Shown here one piece after another: positions 9,373 through 19,300 of a DNA stretch of 26,953 bases (its first letter is position 1; each line of letters starts with the position of its first letter). The notes below the pieces were generated by a model, which was given only the letters and a program-made list of their open reading frames with translations, ran no database searches and was not told the origin of the DNA. Source of the DNA: Auxenochlorella pyrenoidosa (lineage: Eukaryota; Chlorophyta; Trebouxiophyceae; Chlorellales; Chlorellaceae); assembly GCA_001430745.1 (NCBI GenBank), contig KQ482018.1, positions 1,386,259 through 1,413,211 on the forward strand. The letters run 5' to 3'. A program made the position numbers and the translations under genes.

Positions 9373-12300
9373 ATGCTGCTTTGCCGCAGGGGCGGGCTGG
9401 GCCTGCGGCATCTCCAGTTCCTGACGGAGGGCTTTGGAGCGTGCGGCAGTGTGGCAAGCACAGCTAGGGGACTGGGCGCTGCTGCTGCCGCTGCTCCCGG
9501 CGCCGCTGCCTGCAGCCAGGCCCTCCCGTCGGCAGCAGCCGCGTCACAGCAGGCAGAAGAGCGACGGCTTGTAGGCTGGCAGCTGGCGTTTGCAGCCCTG
9601 CTGGGTCTGGGCGGCGCAGCCACCGTCAGCCGGGCCGAGCCAACTGAGCAGCCGCCGCCAGACACAGACAAGGTTTGAAGGGGAGAGTTGCCAGGGAAGG
9701 GGTGTACACGCTCTCCACGTGCTTCCATGTTCATGCATGCTGGGCTCTGCTGCTCTTCTGAGCAGCTCAAAATCGCGCGGCCTGTGACCCCTGCAGGCCG
9801 CCTTCTCGCTGCTGTCGCTGGACCAGCGACGCCGCACCTTTTTCAAGTATGAAAAGCGGATCCGAGAGCTGAGCCCGCCCGAGAAGGCAAGCCCTGGATT
9901 GTACAGGGGCAGAGGAGCTGCCAGCTTCCAGTACTGCCGCAGCCACACTGCGGTGCTGCTCGTGCAGGCGGTGTGTGCGTGCGTGCTCACACCACCAGGC
10001 ATGCCCCCCAGCCCGGCAACAGCCTCTGCACGTGCTTCTTGCCCTGCCAGGTCTTCGAGTACTTTGCCTCGCAGCGGGATGGCAAGGTCTTCAACATGAC
10101 AGCCAGCGACATGATGCGCAGGCGGGTGCTGCGCTGGCACGCCGGCCGGTGGTCGTGTGCCGCTTGCGCACCCTGCGCTGCATCGTGCACCCACTGCAGC
10201 GCAGCGCTGCAGTGGAGTGGGCGCATGTGAACAAGCAGGGGCGGCCGCTGTCCCGCTGTGCATGCCACTGCACGAGGGTGCCGCGCGCCTCGTTTCGCAC
10301 CCTAGCCCTGCCTCAGCATGGGATCGTGGCCGTGCCCACGTGCCAGGTCCGCGCGCCCTGCCCTGCCCTGCCCTGCCCGGTGTGCAGCGTGGTGCCCGTG
10401 TACCCGCCAGAGGGGTCGGATGTCATCCGTGCCGGCAGCCTGCCCGGGGAGCCCAGCCCACGCGTGCCCGAGACCCAGGCGCGTTTGCCACGCCTCCCTG
10501 CCTCCGCGCCAAGTGTTCGCCCCCAGCCGCAGCAGCAGCTGTTGGAGCGTTGCGGCGCCCATGCTCTGTCGTGTGCGCCCCGCCTTGCCTGGCGGCCCGT
10601 GCCGCGCTTACGTGCGCCCGCGGCCTGCCCCCTGCCCTCCCACTCCCCCTGTCCCGCCCCGCAGCCCTCGCGCTTCATCTCCCGGTTTGACATCAACGGC
10701 GACAACGCCCTCGGCTTTGACGAGTTCCTGCTCTTCCAGACGCTGCTGTCCATCCCCATGGACGACCTGGAGGTGGCCTTCAGGCTCATGGACAAGGGTG
10801 CGCGCCACGACCCCCCGCCCCCCACACACGCCGCCCCCGGGCCGCATTTGCCGCCCAAGCCGTTCAAGCCGGTGTGCTGCGGCCTGGCATACAGGGGATG
10901 AGCCCGGCTGGGCCTGGCGGAGGGTCCCGCCCTGCTCGCTGGCACCAATTGCTAATTGCTCAGACCTCGACCACCCATTGCCTAGGCCCCCGCCCTCCAC
11001 CCACCCCAGCCCGCCCCCCCACCCCCCACCCCCCACACACTCTGGGGATGCCCCCCCGGCACGCAGACGGCAGCGGCAGGGTGGACCGCGCCGAGTTCCG
11101 GCACCTGCTGGACGCGATCGAGACGCGGGCGGGCAAGCCGTCGGTGACGATGCGCAAGTCGGTGCACAACTCAGAGTGAGGCGCGGGCCTTGGAGGGGTT
11201 GTTGATGTTGTTTGGGGTGGGGGTGGGGGCGGGGAGGGGGTCGGCGGGAGGCCTTGCCACGGTGCTCGGGCTTGGCTGCCAGGTGTAGCGGGACTGTCAG
11301 CCCTGCAGGCAGAAAGTTCTGGTGTCATGTTGGTTTGACCCGTACCCTGCCAGCGTTGTCTGGGGGGCACGTGCCTCGTGCTCGCAGCTCCCACCCCAAA
11401 GCCTGCCCCACCTTGCCCGTCCACACCCCCAGCCTTTGCCGCCGCCGCAGCAGCCATGTCTGTACAGCTCACCAGCACCTTCCCGCGTGCCACTGCTCGC
11501 CCTGGGCGTGTGCTAACCCGGCCCGAACCTCCCCCCCAGCAGCGACGACCTGCACGGCCTCATGTCGACCTTCTTCGGCGCCGACGGCCGCGGCGAGCTG
11601 AGCCTGGGCACCTTTCGCGCCTTTGTGGCCGACCTGCGCGGGGAGCTGCTGCGCCTGGAGTTTGAGTACTACGACTGGCGCAAGCAGGTGGGGCGGGGGC
11701 GGGGCGGGGCGGGCTGCAAGGGTCGGCAGGCCCTGGGAGGAGCAGCTGGGGCCAGGCTGGCCCTGGCAGGCCGGCAGGTCCCGGGCCCGACGGATGTGCC
11801 TCCACCCCCCATGACCTGCTGCCCGCCATGGCCCGCGCCGCGCCGCGCCCCGCCCCGGCAGGGCTGGATCTGCGGGCGCGACTTTGCGCACAGCATCGTG
11901 GCCTGCGCGCGCCTCAAGCACGTGGACTCGTACCTGGACAAGTGCCAGGTGGGGGTGCGCCCGCGAGCTCGCGCCTGCCTTTCCAGTGACGCTTGCGCCT
12001 GCCTTCGTGCTTGACACAATCTCAGCATGAGGGGACAGCCTTGACCCGCCCTGGCGGTTGGTGCGCTGGACGGCTTGTCATCTGGGCAATCCGCGATCGA
12101 GCGTTGGTTGGCCGGCCGCCTCGCAGGCGCTGCCTGCGGAGCTGGCGGGGCTGCAGGTGACCTTCCAGGACTTCAAGCAGTTCCGAGAGGTCTGGGCCCA
12201 GCTGCGCATGCTGTCAGGTGGGGCTGGGCGCGGGGAGCGCGCGTCCCCGACTCCTCGCGCGCTCAGTGGCTGGCATGCAGCTGATGGCTCGCAGGGTGCC

Positions 12301-13013
12301 CCGCTGCCCAGAGGCTGGCAGAGCCCATGTGTGTGTGTGCGTGCTGCGCGGCGCCCGCCCGGCTGCAGTTGCTCTGGAGTTCCTGCACAACACGAGCGGT
12401 AAAGTGGGGCGCGCCGACTTTGGCTGGACGGTGCGGCACGTGCTGGGCGTGGAGCTGCGGCCACAGCTGGTGGGCTGGGGGGCCGGCGGGGGCGGCCGCA
12501 CCGCGCACGTTGCTTCCGGCAGGGCATGCCGCACTGCGCGCTGTGCTGCCAGCAGGGCATGCCGCACCATGGCTGTTGCTGCCCTCTGCACACGTGCCAG
12601 GGCCCATGATCGCCCCTTGCAGCATTTGTTGCAGGCCTGTCTCACCGGGCCGCAACCAGCATCCCTGCCTTGCAGGTGGACATGCTGTTCTATCTCTTTG
12701 GGGACAAGGGAGACGAGCTGAACGTGAACTACATGTTCCAGGTGTGTGTTCAACCAGGCCACCTCACACATTTTGGGACCTGCCGAGGCCTGCCCGGTGG
12801 GCGAGCAGCCAGGCAGACTTTGTGAGCGCAATGCCCCATGAGCCGCCGAACCCTCCCCTGCTGCCCACTTGTCCCCCCCCCCCTCCCCCCCCCTGCCCCC
12901 TGAAGGTCCTCAACCGGCACTACGCCACCGGCCTCACCATGTGCTACCAGTTTGAGCAGCCCGCCAGGCAGAAGTCGTACCTGGAGTGCGTGCGCGAGTG
13001 CATGGCCAAGTGA
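9373..13013 (+). CDS. MICU: Mitochondrial calcium uptake protein (MICU family)
   Basis: EF-hand regulator of the mitochondrial calcium uniporter, acting in the intermembrane space. Exons: 9373-9672, 9797-9886, 10051-10121, 10388-10463, 10665-10797, 11067-11175, 11540-11687, 11862-11948, 12127-12217, 12369-12469, 12676-12741 and 12906-13013, giving 459 aa. Residues 1-60 are Arg/Ala-rich like a transit peptide, and 69-86 (WQLAFAALLGLGGAATVS) form one membrane helix. The family segments follow: FFKYEKRIRELSPPEK; VVPVYPPEGSDVIRAGSL; EF loop DINGDNALGFDE (188-199, ligands D188, N190, D192, E199); canonical EF loop DKDGSGRVDRAE (222-233); STFFGADGRGELSL; VALEFLH; and a degenerate C-terminal EF loop at 411-422. 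Extra EF capacity in the N-lobe resembles plant and protist MICUs more than human MICU1. Exon 7 has a CAGCAG acceptor, so one Ser codon is optional. No uniporter channel gene is in the window. Confidence 0.92.
12519..12567. repeat. Sixteen-base direct repeat in a MICU intron
   Basis: GCAGGGCATGCCGCAC occurs identically at 12519-12534 and 12552-12567, 33 bases apart, inside the MICU intron 12470-12675. It is another local duplication containing GCATGC. Confidence 0.85.
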
Positions 13014-13371
13014 GGGCCGCCGGCGGGCGCTGGACGAGGCCGGCGGCCGGCCCTGGCCCGCCAACGACTCCGTTTGCAGCGCCCCCGCTGCCGCTCGCGT
13101 CGCGCTCGTGCGGTGCCACCGTCAGGCTGGCCTCTTTGTGCCTGCACGCCCCACTGCAATAAACAAACTGCAGCGCAGTGCCCTTCACGGCCGGTGCACA
13201 AATTCTGCACACACACTTGAGAGGCTGATATTGGCGCCTGGTTCCAGTAATGTCTCAGTGATGTCACAAGCTTGATGAAATGGCAAGAGAGAGGAGCAGC
13301 AGCAAGAGAGGTGCTTGGACAGGACAAGAGAGTGTGTCAGGCAGGGACATATCGCCCCGATCAGGGTGCAC
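13014..13371. other. Convergent 3' UTR region of the MICU and ARF-GEF genes
   Basis: The two stop codons face each other across 358 bases, so the two 3' UTRs are short and may overlap. On the + strand AATAAA occurs at 13158-13163, 145 bases after the MICU stop, and is the best candidate poly(A) signal for that gene. TGTAA, the signal common in green algae, was not found on either strand here. No gene-like open frame is present. Confidence 0.65.
13158..13163 (+). terminator. Candidate polyadenylation signal AATAAA for MICU
   Basis: The hexamer AATAAA in the context GCAATAAACAAAC lies 145 bases after the MICU stop codon. Its form and distance suit a cleavage signal. A single hexamer can occur by chance, and many green algae use TGTAA instead. 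Confidence 0.4.
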
Positions 13372-16300
13372 TCAGCTTTGCTTGCATGTTCCAGACGACT
13401 GCTCTGCCTGCACTCGCTCGCTGTACTCGTCCCCGTCTTCGCTTGCAGGCGCCGCCTGTTCACTGCCAGCCCCGCCTGCCTCGGCCACTGGCGCAGTGTC
13501 TGCTGCAGCCGCCCCAACGTGCCCAATGGCTGCAGTGGTGGCCTCAGAGGTTGCGCCTTGCTGCGCTTCAACTGGAGGCGGCCCCTGCGCTGCTGCTTCA
13601 GCCTGCACTTCCGGCATCCCTCCTGCTGCCCCCGCTGACTGCTCGGCTGCCGGCGCCGCTGCCGCCGCTGCCGCTGCCGCCGAGTCAGCTGCCGCGGCAG
13701 CATGCTGTGGTTCTGTTGCCTCGGCTTCGGCGAGCGCAGCAGCCGGCGGCGATCCAGCCTCTGCAGCCGCAGGGGCAGCCGCGGCGGCTGCGCCATCTGC
13801 TGCTGCTGCTGCTGCGGGGGATGCGCCGTCTGCTGAGCCGCGCGGCGATGGCCGGCCGCGCGGCGTGAGCGTTGCCTCCAGCATGCCTGGGTTGAGGCCT
13901 GATGAGATGTTGTGGGCCTTGGAGAAGGTGAGGTCCCACAGGCTGCGCCCGTTCACATCCTGCAGCAGGTTGGGCGCATCAGGGCCGGGAGGTCAGGCTG
14001 TGTGACCCTCACAATGCGCATGCATGCACACAGCCATGGCGCTGGTCTGCTTGCCAGCCAGGACGCGTGGCCTCAAGGCCCTGGCCAGGCACAGGCGAGC
14101 AGGCAGCGGGCGAGGCCCACAGGGCAGCGCACCTTCCAGCTCTGCGTGAGGATTCCCGAGGAGGCCAGCACCAGCAGCATGTTCTTGGCGTTCTCGGGCA
14201 CCGACTCCTGGACAGCCTCGTGCCGCACCGCCATGCAGTCCTGCGCAGGGGAGGCGTGCAGAGCAGCAGGGGTGTCCGTGTGCAGGCCGAGCAGGGCTGG
14301 AGGGCGCTGAAGCCCGCACACGCGCTGCGGGCTGGCAGTCTGGCAAGGGGCAGCATTCAGAGCGGGCGCAGCACGGCCTCAGTCCAGCGCGGCTCGCCCT
14401 CCTACCTGCAGCGCCTGCAGCACGGCCTGCCAGAGGGCGTAAAAGTCCTTGTCGGTCTGCACCACCTCGATGTACTGCGAAGGAGGGGGGGGGGGGGGAG
14501 AGGCGAGCCTTGGGCCGCTGGCACACTGGTACCACGAGCGTTGGACTGGACTCTGCAGAATGCAGGCAGCGCTGGATCAGGCCGCCACTGAGCCCACCCA
14601 GGCGTGCAGCCCGCTGACAGGGAGCAGCAGTGCAGCGGGGCATGCGCTGGGCGCCGGCCAAGCACTCAGCCTTCGCCACATGCCCTGTGACCCCATATGC
14701 CCCGTCAGCCCACCTGCAGCACCGTCTTGATGAGCATGCTGACCGCCAGCCGCACGCTCTTCTCCGCCCCCGGGTGGCTGCGCGACTTGGGCCCCGCCAG
14801 CTTGGCAAGGTCTGCGGGGCAGGGAGGCAGGCAGCGGGAGCTCCGGGTCGCGCCCACATCGCCCTGTCCCCTCCCTTGACAGAGGTGCATGCAGCCCAGC
14901 CGGGCAGGCACCTCGCGGCGCGCATGCTGCACAGACAGCGCCACGCCTGCATGGCAGCCCCACCTGTGGCCACCGGGACCAGCAGCTCCCGCAGCGTCTG
15001 CACCCACAGCTCCGGCGGCAGGTGCAGCCGCTCGCTGGACACCAGAGCGCGGCTGCAGGGTGGTGGGCGGGGCCGGCGGGGGGGGGGGGCAGCAACAAGT
15101 ACTGGGCGCCCTGCCTGCATCCTGTTTGGGAACTTTTCATGCGGGCATGCCGTGCGATTTGCGCAGGCTGTCACTGTCGAAGCGGCGGCGCTGGTGGCAC
15201 GCAGCAGGGAACCTTAAGAGGGCTGCCCAGGTGGCGCCGGCATGCACCCACCTGAGGACCATGAGGGCCGTGTCGCGCAGCGGCTGGCACGGGTCCTTAC
15301 ACAGGCTCTTGGCCAGCACCCCCACGGTGGTCAGCCAGAGGTCGACCAGCGCCTCGTCTGCGGGAGGAGGGCCGGCGGGCGGGTGTTGCGACTCACGCTG
15401 CAGCCATGCCGACGCCTCTGTCAGCGCGGCTTCCCTGTTGCGATTCCTGCGGCTCCCTCAACAGGTGCTGGTCTCCCTGCACGCCTTGATCCTTGGTGCA
15501 CGGGCGTCGGCCTTAAACTGAGCCCACTCTGCAGGCCCCAGCTGGTGTGCAGCCCACCTGAGAGCGCCGCCTCCTCGTCCACCCCCTCCCCTTGGCTGCC
15601 GCGCTGGCTCTGGGTGACCAGCCAGTTGAAGAGCAGCTCAATCAGGTCCAGGAAGCGCACCGCCGCCTCCACATTTTGCTGCGCAGGGCAGGTGGTGGTG
15701 GGGTGGTGGGGGTGGTGGTGGGGTGGGGGGACGCAGGCGGACTCGGCTAGGCAAGCAGGCACGCTCGCTGTGCATGCACCGCTTGCATGGCTTCAGTCGA
15801 CTGAGCGGGCATAATCGCCCGGCAGTGCCCCACATCGCGTGCCACATACACTGCCCTGCACCACCCCCACCATCCGCACCTGCTTGTACCGCTCAAGGTA
15901 CTGCAGGCACGTCTCCAGCAGCGGCACGTAGCTCTCGCCCAACAGCGCGCGCGGGTTACTGCACACCACAGACAGCGACTCGTACGCCAGCGGGGCCGCC
16001 TCGGGCCGCACTGCAAGGGGGGGGGCGGGGGCGGAGCAGCGCCGTTTCAAGTTGGTGTCCTCTGTGGATCGTGTAAAAGCAGGTGGTATGCGGTGGTGGG
16101 TGGGTGGGACACATCACTCGTAGCGCTGCAGAGACGGGCGCAGCGCCGGCCACCGGGATGAGCGGCAGGGGAGACCACAACGGCTGCCTTGCGCATTCAG
16201 GCCTTCAACGGTAGGCAGCCGAGCCTGCGAGCTCCCACCCGAGGTCAGCTTGATGATCGCGCACACGGTGCGCCAGTCGGCCTCGGAGCGGACATAGGGG

Positions 16301-19300
16301 GCGCTGCTCTTCAGCAGGGCCAGCAGCTGCAAGGGGGGGTGCAGCCCAAGGGTCGGCACATCTTTCGGATCCTCACCCAGGAGCAGCTTGTGTAGAAGCT
16401 GACCGGCACGCTGGGCAGCCCAGGCACGCTGGCAGGCATGCGGGCAGGCAGGCAGGCAGACAGGCAGGCTTCAGGAACCCCCCAGGCATGCCCACCTCCA
16501 GGGCGATGCGCTCCGCCAGCTCCCAGGCCACATTGGGGCTCAGCCCAATGATCAGCTTCAGGCTGCAGGCAGGCCAGGCCAGGGAGCCGCGGCGTGACAG
16601 GCTGGGGGCGCACCATCATCAGCGGACGCAACACAAGGCACTGCCCCACCATCCAACAGACCACAAAGCAGTGCCGCAATCCGCGCGTGAAGCTGCCAGC
16701 ATGCGAGCTTGGTTACGCCCACCTGCGCAGCAGCGTCTCCGCGGTGTCCTCTTTGTACGGCAGCAGCCGCTGGCAGATGCGCAGCAGGCCCAGCACGGCG
16801 CGCTCCACCAGCGAGTTGACGCTCACAGCTGCACAGGGGATTAAAGGCGGGCGGGAACACGCGCGAGCTGGGCGCAGGCGCAGAGCGCCCGGCGCAACAT
16901 AGCCTGCACCTCCGAGCTGTAAGACGCCCCACGCCTGCAGCTGTGGGCTGCTGCCGCTGCCAGCAGTTGCCAGCAGCGGCAGCAACCAGCGCGGCACGCG
17001 TGCATGCCCGTCCGCCTGCAGCCCCGGCCCCCTCCCGCGCGGCACCCGCCCGGCGCCCACCGTTTTCGGCGGCTGCGGCGGCCGCCAGGAACTCGTGCAG
17101 GAGCGGCCAGATGAGGGCGACGCGGTCGCGGTTGCGCAGCGCCAGCGCCACCAGCAGCTCCAGGCAGAGCTCGGCGGGGGCGGTGTGCTCGCCGGAGCGC
17201 GCGGCGCCGGCCACGTTGCCGGCCGACCACATCACCGCCTTGACCAGCTCCACCAGGGACTCGGCGGTCTGATGGGGGGTGGGGTGTAATGTGTGTGTGT
17301 GTGTGTGTGGTGGTAGTGGTGGTGCGGGGGGGTGGGTGGGTGGGGTGGGTGGGGTGGGGGGATCAGCGGTAGTATGAGGGCCGCTCGGCGTGCGTCCAGA
17401 GTGCGGTACGCATCTTGGGCCAGGTCGCAGCGCAGGTTGGGTGGAAGCACACACTTGCAGACATTCGCCCCCGCTTGCTGGAACCCAGAGCGCCTTGGCT
17501 TGCAAGGCAACGGCATACGTCCCCACCAGGAACTTGGAGTCGGCGAAGATCTCCTCCACGTGGCACGCCTCCACGCTGGCCGCCGCCAGCGCACCCAGCT
17601 CGGCCTCGCGCTGCGCCGCCTGCGGTGCGGAAGCCCGGCGGGAGGGGCTGCCCAGCTGAGCCTCCCTGCCAGTCCTGCCCAGTCCTGTACTCCCTTACCA
17701 TTCACTGTGCCTTCACCTGCCCGAAGGCCACAACAGCTCTGCCATTGCACTGTCGTAACCTGCTGCCAAGGCCTGCCCAGAATGACAGCAGCAGCACCCC
17801 CCCGCCACTGCTGAAGGCTGCCGCCAACCACACCCTGCCCAAGTTCCCCGCTCTCCGCCACGCCCACGCCTGCCCACCTGCTCGGCGGTGGCAGCGTCTG
17901 AGCCCTCGATGGAGATCAGGGAGGTGAAGGCGCGGGAGAAGAGGGAGCCGGAGGAGCCCTTGGCCTTGGAGATGGACTGGGGGCGGGGCCAGCGCAGGCG
18001 CGCCTCCTCCGGGTCCTCGCCGTCGCCTGCAGGGGCCGGGGCTTGGCCTCGGTCACACATTGCACATAGGTGCGCTCGCTCAGCTGGCGGCGACGTGGTG
18101 GCGGAGGGGAGTGATGCAGGCTGGTTGCGGGTAGGTTGCGGGGGCTGCTGACAATGTGGCACCAACATCTTGCTGCTTGCTTGCCTGCGATCACGGCGGT
18201 GGGCAGTAGGTCGAGGCGGTGCAGGCGCAGCACCACGTCCATGACGTTGCGCCACCCGCTCCGCAGCCAGTCGCCATACCTGCACAGGAGGGCCGGCGGT
18301 CGGGGAGCGGGGGCCAGGAGATTGCACAGCGCGCGCGGCACGCCGCTAGGCATCAGTCGCGGCAGCGGCGGAGGGGGGCCAAGAAGAGAGGTGCGGCGTG
18401 AGTGCTGGGCTGGCTGGACGCTGCAGCCATGTCACGCAGGCTGCCACTACCCGCTGCGCCGCCTCCTCCCTCACCGGTTTGCAATGGCAAACATGGTCTC
18501 CAGCGCGGCGCGCGCCTTGGCCGACTCGCCGTAGGCCTCCACGCCCTTGGGCGGCGCCAGCACGGCCGCAAACCTGGAGAGGGCGACCACGACAGAGTCC
18601 ACCACCTCGTCCACCTGCCCAGGGAGGGGAGCGGGGGAGACACAGCGGGGAGGCGCGTGAGAAGAGCGCGCAGAGGGAGGGCGAGGACGAGGGCGAGGGC
18701 GAGGGGGGAGGAGGCAGGCAGAGAGCGCTGGGCGCCGGGCCGCGCAGCCAGCCACGAGCACAGTTGCAACAATGAGAGCTACCTCGCCATAATTCAACAC
18801 GCAGGCCCAGCACAAGCGCTGGCCAGGCCCTGCTGCCCCCACCCACCTGGTGGAAGGCCGCCATGCGGGCCGCCAGCAGCAGGCAGTCGAGCGCGCGCCG
18901 CACCGCGCCGCCGTCTGACGCGTTGTCCAGCACCACCGACACCGCCGCCAGGGTGGGGCCCCACACCAGCCCAAACATGTCGCGCTCCAGCGCCTCGTTG
19001 GCTGCGGGCGGGGCCGGCCGGGCAGGGGCGGGGCGAGGGGTGACATGCAGCCCAGGCTGCAGAAGGTGGACACGCAAGGCCGCCTGGCCCCAAAGCGTCC
19101 CGCGCTCCTATCTCGTCGTGGCAGCCAGAGGGACGGGGCGAGAAGGACCTGGCCCAGTGGCTCACACTCGGCGCCGGGCGTCATCTTGCCGCGGGGGCGG
19201 CGCGCCTCCAGGGCCAGCTTGTACCAAAAGATGGAGGGCAGCTCGTCGGCAGCAGACTCTGCACCGCGGGGGGCGGGCGAGGTGGCTTCACGAGGCGGGC

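Noticed and set aside
12369..12469. Search for a uniporter channel or second MICU partner nearby
   Set aside because: No DIME motif or paired transmembrane helices occur in the window; only the MICU gene is present.
13993..15174. Open frame of 393 codons on the minus strand
   Set aside because: It is mostly intron and off-frame sequence of the ARF-GEF. Only the piece corresponding to the exon 15052-14964 matches the family.
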